From Castanea sativa (Eukaryota; Streptophyta; Magnoliopsida; Fagales; Fagaceae), in the NCBI RefSeq assembly GCF_040712315.1, contig NC_134016.1, positions 7,105,282 through 7,169,281 on the forward strand: a DNA stretch of 64,000 nucleotides, given 5' to 3'. The notes under the pieces were generated by a model that saw only the letters and a program-made list of their open reading frames with translations, searched no databases and was not told the DNA's origin. Of this stretch, positions 46,291 to 56,030 are shown one piece after another; the first letter of the stretch is position 1, and each line of letters starts with the position of its first letter. Both the position numbers and the translations under genes were made by a program.

Positions 46291-47220
46291 CATATTCTAT
46301 ATTAGTATTCAGCACATTAAAATAATATAAATAGCTCATTAAAACCAACTCGCCACCAACTGGTCCATAGCAACAGCCACAAGCAGCCCCAACAACCACT
46401 GCCAGAGCCACAAACTCACCAACCATTGCCGATCTCACCCCACCACCACCACCACCACCACCAAGGACATCGAAAGCACCCCATAAAAAACCACCACATT
46501 TACAACTCTCGACCATCAAAAAAAAAAAAATAAAACTTTTTGAACACCCAAAATCAAACACACAAAGATTGTTGTTGTCGTTTGCCGATTAAAACCCAAA
46601 ACCAAACTTGCCATTGTTAACACCATTGCCAATTGTAACACAAGCAAACTCACCTCAACAACCACCCCAAACAGCACATTGTCACCATCGCTAATTTTCC
46701 CCTCAACAACAATTTCAACACCACAACCATCATCGCCAATCTAGTTTTGCTGAGCGAGTTTGTGTGAAGAGAAAAAAGTAGAGACAAGCCTTTAGCACCC
46801 CGAATATAGGATGTATTTTGGTGTTTGGGGTGCTAAAATAGCATTTTGAGATTTTTTGTACCCCAATGCTAATGCTCTAATGGTTTGTACATCTATCTAG
46901 CACACTTATGTGGCTTATAAAATAGTAATAATAATAAATTAAAAAAGTAATTTTATTTTTTTGAAAAGATTATATCAGCTTATTAGGAAAAACATGGATA
47001 GGTGTTTTGTTAGAGAGCCCTGATTTAACATGGATATATAGGTACTCATTATGTTTTCGGACATTGATTTTTTCTTAAAATAATTTAGCTATTAAAGCAA
47101 GTGGAGAATTAGAAATTTGGACTCTATTTCTTTTTATAAAGGAGACAATACAATCTCAACGAAACCATACAAATATATATGAAACAAATGAATTCCTGTC
47201 GAAACACACACTCACAAGCA
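46291..47220. other. Intergenic, with (CCA)n and CCAC-rich low-complexity sequence
   Basis: (CCA)n at 46441-46462 in a ~400-bp C/A-rich stretch (46360-46740). The Gly-rich ORF on the minus strand (46283-46561) is a by-product of this. No gene. Confidence 0.6.
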
Positions 47221-47221
47221 T

Positions 47222-47227
47222 TTTATT
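47222..47227 (-). terminator. Poly(A) signal AATAAA of the four-helix membrane protein gene
   Basis: AATAAA on the minus strand about 100 bp after the stop codon at 47326, a normal distance for plant 3' ends. Confidence 0.5.
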
Positions 47228-47325
47228 AGATAGGAAATCTTTGTCATATTTAGATAACAATGTGATTAAAAATACCCAAAAAGCATGGAATCTCCCAACA
47301 ACAACGTAGCCGTATCATACCTGAA

Positions 47326-47838
47326 CTAGAAGAAGCTGTATATGAAACCGCAGAGCAACAAGACAGCGTAAATAGCCCAAATGAAAATATGGAAGCTTGG
47401 GGGCAAGGAAATTACTATTGCAAGGAAGAACGCAGTGGTCACAAAGAAGACTGCAACTTTCTCTACCACTTGAGCATGGACCGGATACTTGGAGCTCATA
47501 AACTTGGCGACAAAAAGAGTAGAGAAAGTGAGTACCACTGCGAGAGAGAGCCAATGGAAAGATGGAGAAAGTTGAGATGCAGTTTGCGTGGACTGGAGTG
47601 CTATTTCAAGGGCTGATGTGAAGCAAAACCCCATGATTATGTCTTGCCATTGAAGGTTTCGCCTTTCCAGGTTCTGCCTAGTAACAACAGGAACTGGAGT
47701 TACTGGTGGTGATTCAAGGTCCATGGTATGTGAAGGTTGTGACTGTGCTGGTGGTGAAATTGATGGTTTAGGCAGGAGTTGGGAGATATATGTAAGGATA
47801 GGAACAAGGAAATTTTTGAAACGAAGGGCAATGTCCAT
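47326..47838 (-). CDS. Small four-helix membrane protein, function unknown
   Basis: An intact intronless 170-residue ORF with a good start (first ATG after a TATA box) and TAG stop. Residues 1-65 form a Pro/Ser-rich N-terminal segment (LLPKPSISPPAQSQP, ESPPVTPVPVV) preceding an amphipathic RQNLERRNLQWQD. Four hydrophobic segments follow at about 66-83, 96-114, 126-145 and 150-170 (e.g. HWLSLAVVLTFSTLFVAKF, IFIWAIYAVLLLCGFIYSF). The protein ends in the last helix with almost no tail. The start MDIALRFKNFLVPILTYISQ is itself amphipathic, but I see no clear cleavable signal peptide. I do not recognise the family; small plant-specific proteins of this build are often annotated as uncharacterised. 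The immediate neighbours are repeats, so context gives no clue to its role. Confidence 0.8.
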   Translation of the reverse strand: MDIALRFKNFLVPILTYISQLLPKPSISPPAQSQPSHTMDLESPPVTPVPVVTRQNLERRNLQWQDIIMGFCFTSALEIALQSTQTASQLSPSFHWLSLAVVLTFSTLFVAKFMSSKYPVHAQVVEKVAVFFVTTAFFLAIVISLPPSFHIFIWAIYAVLLLCGFIYSFF

Positions 47839-47887
47839 ATTGATATGTATTTAGATTTAGAATGAAATGCAAGAACACATGCCCATA

Positions 47888-47895
47888 TATTTATA
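47888..47895 (-). promoter_or_regulatory. TATA box of the four-helix protein gene
   Basis: On the minus strand ACTATAAATATATGG, about 50 bp upstream of the ATG at 47838. Predicts a start near 47860 and a 5' UTR of about 20-25 bases. Confidence 0.65.
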
Positions 47896-47899
47896 GTGT

Positions 47900-48285
47900 A
47901 TCGAGGAAAGAGAATTGCATGTGAGTAGTAAGAAAGCATAAGCTATAATAAAAAAATGCGTAAAATTTACATATGTTTGTTTAAAAATAACTCACATCAA
48001 TCAGTGTATAATTGTGTAGATTTACAAACTTGTTACTTTGACACTATTCATTTTGTATATGATTATGTATCTTGAAAATAAAGAAAGAAAGTAGACGATA
48101 AAGATAAAAAAGCAAATATAAAAATTAAAAAAAATTAATTTTTTAATTAAATATAGTATAAAATAGATAATTTAATATGATGTGTTTTGAAAAGTTATTA
48201 TGTAAAAAAAAAAAAAAGTAGGTTTCTATGTTATCATAAATAATAATTTTTGCACAAATGGATGTAAATGCTCAATGGCCATCCG
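47900..48285. other. Upstream region of the four-helix gene, nothing specific seen
   Basis: AT-rich, with an A-run at 48206-48219. No clear cis-elements recognised. Confidence 0.4.
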
Positions 48286-48289
48286 GATG

Positions 48290-48485
48290 GAGAGAGAGAG
48301 AAAGAGAGAGAAGGCCATAGGGTTGAAAGTCGGATCTTCCTCAAACTTTTCGTAATATGGCCATCGGGTTGAAAGTCGGATCTTCTTCAATCTAGTCGTA
48401 ATATGTATATGGATTTATACTACGGACGTCTAGGCTTAAAACTCCATCGGGTTACTCTTTAAAAAAAAAAGTCCATCGGGTTACA
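48290..48485. repeat. Tandem repeat of ~45-bp units, plus GA run
   Basis: GGCCAT(A/C)GGGTTGAAAGTCGG followed by ATCTTC(C/T)TCAA..TCGTAATATG occurs at 48313 and 48359. CCATCGGGTTAC occurs twice more at 48443 and 48473. (GA)n at 48291-48312. Confidence 0.85.
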
Positions 48486-48831
48486 AGTTGTATCTTTCTG
48501 CTTCTTCTTCATTCCTTTTTTTTTAATTTTTTTAAGTCATAAAATGGATAGAATTTATTAATCTAGAAATCCAAGCTGTAGAAGTATTGAAAATCGGATC
48601 TTTTTTTCTTTTGGAGATATAAAGTCGGATCTTCATTAATCTATAACGTTGTAATTAATTAGATCCGAAAATTCAAAATTAAAGGATTTCAAGATGAAAT
48701 ATTGTTTCTATATATAATTTGTTTAATATAAATTTTATATGATTGTTTAAACTTCAAAGATTTTAGAACAATCAATTTTTTTTTTTTTGTAATGAACATA
48801 AAAATAAAGTTTTCCATGTAATTATTTTAAA

Positions 48832-49015
48832 GGATAAAACTTAGGTACAGTACCTCAAATGTTGTTTTTTAGATTTTTTTTCTTAAGATTCTGCCATGTA
48901 GCTACTTAACTAAAAAATATACTCTCATTCCATGAGCAAAAATCCACATGGCAAAATCTTAATTAAAAGGGAAATTTAAGGAACAACACTTAAATACTGT
49001 ACCTAAATCTTGCTT
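48832..49015. mobile_element. Foldback MITE, 184 bp, 9-bp target duplication
   Basis: Arms TTAGGTACAGTA..., ...GTTGTT and TTAAGATT(C/T)TGCCATGT repeat in inverse. Flanked by TATTTTAAA at 48823-48831 and 49016-49024. The 9-bp duplication points to Mutator-type mobilisation. Confidence 0.82.
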
Positions 49016-49024
49016 TATTTTAAA

Positions 49025-49399
49025 TATATATATATTGATCAAGGGTTCAAACTTAGATTAAGGGTCTGGATTAGGCCTTATCCTTGTAATTTTATCTTTG
49101 TAGAATTTAACTAGGAAATAAGTCATGAACTTTTCTCTTTAGATTGGATCTAGGACCAAAGTCACATATGCTTTTAGTAAATTCAACAAAGATGTAATTT
49201 TTTCAATTATTCAATAAAATGTTGATTTCAATCATGATTTTTTTTTTATTCAATAAAATAATTGGTGATTCCATTGTAAAAACTTCAATTTAGTAGAGGG
49301 AAAAATATAATCAGTTGAATCATTATTTTGAAAGGCAACAAAGTTTGGCCCAACTAAATGAAACGACCCAGGGTGCGGTCTCCCACAATGATAATGAGT
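49025..49399. other. Intergenic, no gene seen
   Basis: AT-rich spacer between two MITEs. Confidence 0.5.
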
Positions 49400-49408
49400 G
49401 ATTAATTA

Positions 49409-49687
49409 GGATTCAGATCCTCTAGAGTTCTTAGGGTACTCTACCAGTAGATTTTATTAAATCCTAACCACTCTTTAATGATTTAATGGTTTAGATTCTG
49501 CCATGTCAGCATTTCATTAATAATATTCTTGAAATAATAAAATAATGTTGTAAACAAAACAATTAAGATGATTGTTAATGAAATGCTGACATGGCAAAAT
49601 CTAGACCATTAAATCATTAAAGAGTGGTTAGGATTTAATGAACTCTACTTGGTAGAGTACCCTAGGAACTCTAGAGGATCTGAATCC
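49409..49687. mobile_element. Foldback MITE, 279 bp, with ~113-bp arms and perfect 9-bp target duplication
   Basis: Starts GGATTCAGATCCTCTAGAG and ends CTCTAGAGGATCTGAATCC. Arms 49409-49520 and 49575-49687 are complementary with only a handful of mismatches, with a ~54-bp loop. GATTAATTA flanks both sides (49400-49408, 49688-49696). A transcript would fold into a long near-perfect hairpin. Confidence 0.93.
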
Positions 49688-49699
49688 GATTAATTATCA

Positions 49700-50435
49700 T
49701 TGCTTTGTAAAAGAATTAATTATTATAATTAATTATGTGTAATGATCTCATAGGTTTGAGCCTAAGATAAGAAACTCATATTCAATATATAGAATAATTC
49801 AAAAAGATAATTCATTTTTTTATATTTAATTAATTATCATTAGAAAATAAGGTGATTGATTGAAATTTAAAATTTCTAATTATTCCTTAAAATAATATGA
49901 AGAAAGAAAAAGGCCGATTATCTTGTCAAAATTCGTCATTATCAATCAAATTATTAGAAAAGGCAAATAAATTTTTTATTAAAAAAACCTAATTAAAAAT
50001 ACAAACTAGGAGTGAAAATGTCGATAGATACTTTGACCCTAAAAAGGCTAAAACAGAGTTTCGATTAGGACTCAGTGAGTGCATCCACACTCTGTGCTCC
50101 AAATATGAATTTTCACTGTTTTTAAGATTCTCTTTTCTTAATATGCATGTTTATCCAATTGACATGAGAGATGATTATGAGCTGACATAGCTAGCTTTAG
50201 AAGTGAGGAACCATGGGCTCCCAACTTTGTAAATAGAGGACTCCCGATTGAAGAAGCACTCATATTTCAACTGTGTAGGTTGACACTAATTTGACTTTAG
50301 ATCTTTCAACAACACTACTTTCGACGTCTAAAAAAAAAACAAAAAGAAAAAGAAAAAGAAAAAAAACAATGCTACCTCCTACAAAGAATTTTTTTTCCAT
50401 TTAGCATTAATTTTTTAAGAATATCATTAGTTGTC
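49700..50435. other. Intergenic, no gene seen
   Basis: AT-rich, A-rich near 50330-50365. Confidence 0.5.
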
Positions 50436-50439
50436 CTGT

Positions 50440-51170
50440 TGCAAAATAAACTGGGAAACTAGCATCTCGAGTTTTTTAAATTCGAGTTCAATGATGGAAC
50501 TCGAGTTCTTAAAACTCGAGACCCAAGCGGTAGAAGCTGACATGGAAAAAATTCCACGTAGAACTCGAGTTTTAGAAACTCGAGTTCCACCATTTTTTTC
50601 TTTTGCATAGAACTCGAGTCTTAGAAACTTGAGTTCCACCATTTTTCCCTTTCAGATCATCCTTCGTCTTCCTCGCGTTCTTCTGAATCAAACCCATCGT
50701 TCTTCTTTGTGCAGATTGTCCAATCGGAGCTACAGCTTTCTGGGTTCTTCCTCTGTTCTTCCCTCTGTTCTTCATCGTCACATCATTCTGGGTTTCTTCA
50801 TCTTCTAGGGTTTCTTCATCATCTTCGTTCTGTTCTTCTTCTACTGGGTTCATCTTCGTTCTGTTCTTGTTGTTTAATTTTCGATCGGTTCGGGCTTCAT
50901 CTTCTTCGTTCTAGGTTTTTCTTCATCTTCGTTCTGGGTTTTTCTTCATCTTCGTTCTGGGTACTAGATTTCTCTCTTCTTCAAAGTTCTGCTGGGTTCG
51001 TAGTTTGTCGCTTTGGTAGAACTCGAGTCTAAGAGACTCGAGCTCTATGTGGCATTTCTTGACATTTCTGTTCAAGTCATCAGTACAAAGCGAGTCTTTG
51101 AGACTCGAGTTTTAAAATAAAACTCGAGTTTCTAAAACTCGAGATGCTAGTTTGTTAATACGTTTCAAAC
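50440..51170. mobile_element. Foldback element rich in CTCGAG dyads, about 0.73 kb
   Basis: AAACTAGCATCTCGAGTTTT near 50456 is repeated in inverse at about 51130-51150. Many internal AACTCGAGTT(T/C) blocks occur on both arms. The middle (50640-51010) is a T/C-rich stretch with repeats of TTCTTCATCTTCGTTCTGGG. ORFs on either strand through it are low complexity and not credible genes. Confidence 0.7.
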
Positions 51171-51310
51171 GTGTGTTAACTTACTATATTGCCCTCCCTC
51201 ACTATCCTAGTCTGAAAATTCCCTCTCCTACAAAAGTAGTGCCAACCATTTGTTACTTCTAAACATGAACTTTGTCCACATGACTGTGTGACCATCAGTG
51301 TCTGTGTTTT

Positions 51311-51692
51311 GGGGGTAAATTATAACTTACATGTTGTAGTTTGATAAAAATTTAAGTTGTTTATTTGTGATTTAAAATTTGACACTTTATTCATCTGAAG
51401 TTTGACCGAAATTTAAGTTACTTATCTGTGGTTTGAAATTCCATGATACAAGTGTTTCGTTGGATTCTTTTTTATCCTATTTGATTTTAAAAAAATAATT
51501 TTTGTATTTTTGGAGGAGAGAGACATAAAAGTAGAGCAAAATTGCATATTTAGCCATGTATTTAACAGAAGTGAGTTATAGAACTGTAATCAAGTTAATC
51601 TCAAATAGATAAAATATTAAATTTCAAACCAAAGGCAAATAACTTATATTTCAATCAAACTACAAGTAGGTAAATTGTAATTTACTTATTTT
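51311..51692. mobile_element. Foldback MITE, about 380 bp
   Basis: Left arm GGTAAATTATAACTTAC..TTGTAGTTTGAT and AATTTAAGTT..TTAT, GGTTTGAAATT, mirrored at the right (AATTTCAAACC, ATCAAACTACAAGTAGG, TAAATTGTAATTTAC). Arms are about 90 bp with mismatches. Confidence 0.75.
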
Positions 51693-51699
51693 TGGTTGA

Positions 51700-52255
51700 T
51701 GTGTTTTGTGTAACTTATATTATAAAATGAATAGTTGTTAAAAAAAAAAAAAGCTAATATATATACACACACTTACACTTCATGATTTAGAATAAATTAA
51801 TGACAAATCCAAATTGTGATACAAAGCTGGAGCCAAGTCCCCAGGTTAGAATTTAGATACAATTTTAGTTTGCTCTTAAAATAACGAATTTATTTAAAAA
51901 TCAAACCCAATCCATCATGGTTATAAAAAGTCCATTTCAACTCACCTGTTCGGCCGAATCAATCTAATTAACCGGTTACTTAATCCACACAAAAAAAAAA
52001 AAACGATTACTTCATTGCAGAGCAGTTTCAAAATATGCAGCACCTAACACATTTTTTGTTAAAATTTTATTTAATAATTTCAATGGTGGAGAGGAATTTA
52101 AACTTTGAACGGGGCTGTTGAAAATATCAAAAAGTTGAACTATAAGACTTTTATCTCTAAGACAGCACCAAACACTTTAGTATTGTGCAAATGCAAAACA
52201 ACTCAACAAAATATCGTACACAACTTATCAATACACTAATCACAATATGACACTT
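51700..52255. other. Intergenic, no gene seen
   Basis: AT-rich, with A-runs at 51738-51752 and 51990-52003. Confidence 0.5.
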
Positions 52256-52257
52256 AG

Positions 52258-52975
52258 GTCTATTTGGTTTGGTCAATTTTAGGGGATCGAAAAAGGGAAG
52301 GGAAAAGGGAAAGGAAATAAATTTATTGGGGAGTTTGATTAAGTAGATTGTTGAAAGGAAAGTCGGTAAGACTTAGGGTGTTTTTTTTCCAAGCTTACCA
52401 AAATATTTTCTCCTTAAATTAGAGAGAATATTGAAGAGAAAACTAACACAAAATATTTTGACCAAAAACCCCCCCGTCCAGAGTTTAAACCACATGATAG
52501 CCCCTGTGCATGGTTTCTTCTTTGGACCAAAAAGGACCCCTGTCCCGAGTTCAAACCACATGAGAGCCCCTGTGCATAGTTTCTTCTTTGGTCATTTCCT
52601 TCTTCCTTTGGTTTTTTGTCTTTTATGTTACTAATTTATTTCGCTTATTTATTGTTAATATCCTTTGGTTTTCTAGTTTTCTTATTTGGTTTTTGTCTTT
52701 TTATATACTTCTCATTCCTTTTTCTTTTTTTTTGGTTCATACATTTTGTTACTTTTATTTTATTTTTATCAAATAAGGGTATGAAAATAAATTTTTACAA
52801 ACTATTTTTTTTATCATCTTTTTTTTTTTTTCTAAACCTAATAAAAGAATTTTATATCACTCCACTTTTTCATTTCTTCAACTAAACACACATGAGCAGA
52901 AACTAAATATTTCTATCCTCTTATGATTTTCTAACCTCCCACTTTTATATCTTTCCAACCAAATGGAACTTTATG
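52258..52975. mobile_element. Probable hAT-like MITE, about 0.7 kb
   Basis: GGTCTATTTGGTTTGG at the left end is echoed in inverse by CCAACCAAATGGAAC at the right. AAGGGAAAGG / CCTCTT..CTAACCTCCCAC are further inverted similarities. The interior holds a short direct repeat (CAAACCACATGA(T/G)AGCCCC, CCTGTGCATGGTTTCTTC at 52488 and 52553). Same general type as 28594-29240. Confidence 0.55.
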
Positions 52976-53033
52976 TACGTTGTGAACTTGAGTGTGAAAT
53001 TGAGTGTATCTCTAAACTTTTTCAACACAAATA

Positions 53034-54790
53034 AGAGTGGCAAATGGGCGGGTTGAGTCATAAATAAGTTGGGTGTGTAATTACCCATTTATCCATTTAT
53101 ACCTCGTTTATATATAAATTAATTACCCATTACCTACCCAACCCGTTTAATTAGTAACCCACCCATTTAACCTAATATGACACAAATACCTCTAAAACTC
53201 TTGAATACCCTCTTGACCTCCAAACCTAAACACCCCTAAATACCCAAAATGACCCAAATACCCCTATACGTCCAAAATACCCATAAGACTCTAAAATGAC
53301 CAAAATACTCCCGATATCTCTAAAATTACCAAATATGCTCAAAACCCACTAAAATCACCAAAATATCCTCGATATCTCTAAAATGAGCAAAATACCCATG
53401 AAACCTCTAGAATGACCAAATTACCCCCGATATCTCTAAATTCACCAAATCTGCTCAAAAACCACTAAAGTGACCAAAATATCCTCAAAAGCTCTCAAAT
53501 GAGCAAAATACCCACGAAACCTTTAAAATGATTAAAATACTGCTGACATCTCTAAAATCAGCAAATATGCTCTAAAACCCACTAAAATGACCAAAATACC
53601 CCAAAACCTCTAAAATGACCAAGATACCCCCGATATCTCTAAAATTACCAAATATGCTCAAAAACCACTAAAGTGACCAAAATACCCCCAAAATCTCTTA
53701 AATAAGAAAAATACTCTCCCAAATTCTCAAAAATGACCAAAATATCCCCATAACCTAAAAAATAATCAAATTACCCCCAAAGTGACTAAAATACCCCCAA
53801 AATCTCTTAAATAAGCAAAATACTCTCCCAAAATCTCAAAAATGACCAAAATATCCCCATAACCTAAAAAAAAATCAAATTACCCCCAAAATCCAAAAAT
53901 GACCGAAATACCCCCAAAACCTATAAAAAGACCAAAATACCCCCTGAAACCTAAAAAATGACTGAAATACCCCCGAAACCTAAAAAATAACCGAAATACT
54001 CTCGAAACCTATAAAATGACCAAAATACCTCTGAAACCTAAAAATGACCCAAATAACATTGAAACCTTTAAAATGACCAAAATACTCTTAAATCTGTAAG
54101 ATGACCAAAATACACCTAAAACGTCTAAAATTACCAAAATAGAGGTTTGGGGTATTTTGGATGTTTCGATGGTATTTTCAACAAATTAAAGGTTCCAAGA
54201 GTATTTCGGTCATTTTATAGGTTTTGAGGGAATTTTAGTAATTTTTTAGGTTTCGGAGTTATTTTGGTCAATTTTTAGATTCTAAGGGTATTTCGGCCAC
54301 ATTTTTAGGTTATGGGGGCATTGTTGTCATTTTTTAGGTTTTAGGGGTATTTCAGTAATTTTTAGATTTTGGGGCTATTTGGTAATTTTAGGTTTCAAGG
54401 GTATTTTAGTCATTTTTTAGGTTTCAAAGGTATTTTGGTCATTTTCTTAGGTTTAGGGAGGAATTTTGGTAATTTTATAGGTTTTGGGGGTATTTCGGTA
54501 ATTTTTTTAAGTATAGGGGTTATTTTGGTAATTTTAAAGTTTTGGGGGTATTTTAGTTTTTTTTTAAAGGTCTCAGAGGTATTTTGGTCATTTTTTTTTA
54601 GATATTTAGATTTTCTGTTGTTTATTTAAATTTTAAATTTTAGATGAATTTTCGTGGGTATTAGTAGCTTTATCCATTAATACCCATGTAATTAAATAAT
54701 CTAATGGCTCTCTACTGATTTAACCCATATATTAAAATGAGTTGGGTTAAGACTTATTCAAATTAAGTGGGTAATGGGCGGATTGGTGGA
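53034..54790. repeat. Minisatellite that inverts on itself, within a GGGCGGGTT-type element
   Basis: 53034 begins GAGTGGCAAATGGGCGGGTT, a common plant MITE tip. About 53195-54140 is a diverged tandem array of ~30-bp units (AATGACCAAAATACCCCC with variants such as CGATATCTCTAA). From 54142 to about 54600 the array runs in the opposite sense (GGGGGTATTTTGGTCATTTT). The two halves form a very long imperfect hairpin. The element's right side is cut by the Gypsy insertion at 54791. Confidence 0.85.
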
Positions 54791-55522
54791 TGTAAGTGCA
54801 CATTTGCACCTGGACCCAGGAACAGCTACGGGCTCAGGCCCAATGAGCCTTAAACAATATAAATTTGTAGAGTGTGGGCTTGAAACCCAGGTTAGAAGTA
54901 TTGAGGATTCGAGGACAAGCTAAGAACTAAAAATACTTATAATCAACAAACAAATATTGCAAATAAACCTCCTCGGACGTAAGCCGAGAGCACTCCTTCT
55001 ATTATGTCTTTTTCTGTTCTTTTTTTATTACAAAGAAGATCCCCCTTCTATGTTCTAGGTTCCCCCTTAAATACTTCTTTTTCTGATACTTTGTCCACGT
55101 GTTGCTCCAACCTCCTAGATATTTCTCTTCTTAGTGCCTTTGGATAGTGACCAGAAGTTTCCGTTCCACTGTTCAGGGGTCACTTCCCCATTAATGCGGC
55201 CAGGGAGGTAGGTGCAGAGACTTTAATGTGGAGGTGACAGCCTTTATCTTTGGTGTTTCTCAAATATCGGTGCCTCTAGGACATTCAAGGATTCCCCCCT
55301 TTTAACCATTGGTCTTCAACGAGTTGTCCCTTAACCTTTATAACGAAGTCCCGGGTTCTCTTATATCCGTCCGAGGAAGGAATCACCCTCGGATGGGTCC
55401 TCGGATCCTCGGCGTATGGGCCGACCCGTAGTACTAATAAATTCTGAACCCAAGAGCAGGTCGGCCTTCCTTGCCATAGCCCAAAGGCCCATATACCCAC
55501 TGGGGTCTTTTTACTCCCTACA
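54791..55522 (-). repeat. 3' LTR of the Tat-type Gypsy element, 732 bp
   Basis: Ends TGTAAGTGCAC ... CTCCCTACA (TG...CA in either sense). Minus-strand signals: TATAAG box at 55360-55365 (GGATATAAGAG) and AATAAA at 55024-55029, in the order expected for U3-R. A purine-rich TTTTGAGGGGCTAT lies immediately upstream of the LTR in minus sense (55523-55536), the likely polypurine tract. The solo LTR at 10312-11085 is a relative. Confidence 0.85.
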
Positions 55523-56030
55523 ATAGCCCCTCAAAACTCTAATTTTCAACATCCGAGGAGAAAAATAGGGTTTTGATCCGATGAGAACTTACTCCGCACA
55601 ATTTGTGAATGATTGCACGTGTGGAAACCGTTTCGCGTTCCAGAAGATGCCACTTGGCGGGTTTTATTTTAAAAAACGCGCGCATTTATTACTGTAAGTT
55701 ACACCTTGTCCCCCACGCTCAACGGTGAGATGGGGATCCAACGGTCCTCGTTATTCCACGAAAATTTGGGCGGGACAAATATAATTTCGAGGCCGCTTTC
55801 CGCACATCGTGACGCTTCGGGAACCTGCGCCTTCATTTATTTCACCAGGGACTAATCCCATCAAAACGTCAGTAATCATACTTTACCTGCAGAAACCCGT
55901 GGAAATTTGCACAACTTGAGATTTGTAAGTTCTTGCTCCTTCTTTTCTTAACCTTTTCTCCTCGGATCTTGTCCTCGACTGTCCTTGTAAACATTCTCCC
56001 TCTTAGAGTTTAGTCTTTCGTTCCTCTCTG
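55523..56030. other. Spacer between 3' LTR and antisense ORF
   Basis: Holds the polypurine tract at its left edge and GC-rich sequence (AACGCGCGC at 55675). It would serve as the promoter and leader of the plus-strand extra ORF. I see no convincing TATA box. Confidence 0.5.

Noticed and set aside
46283..46561. Gly-rich 92-codon ORF
   Set aside because: Translation of (CCA)n low-complexity DNA.
52616..52885. Hydrophobic 89-codon ORF, superficially a membrane protein
   Set aside because: T-rich interior of a probable MITE; Phe/Leu richness follows from base composition.
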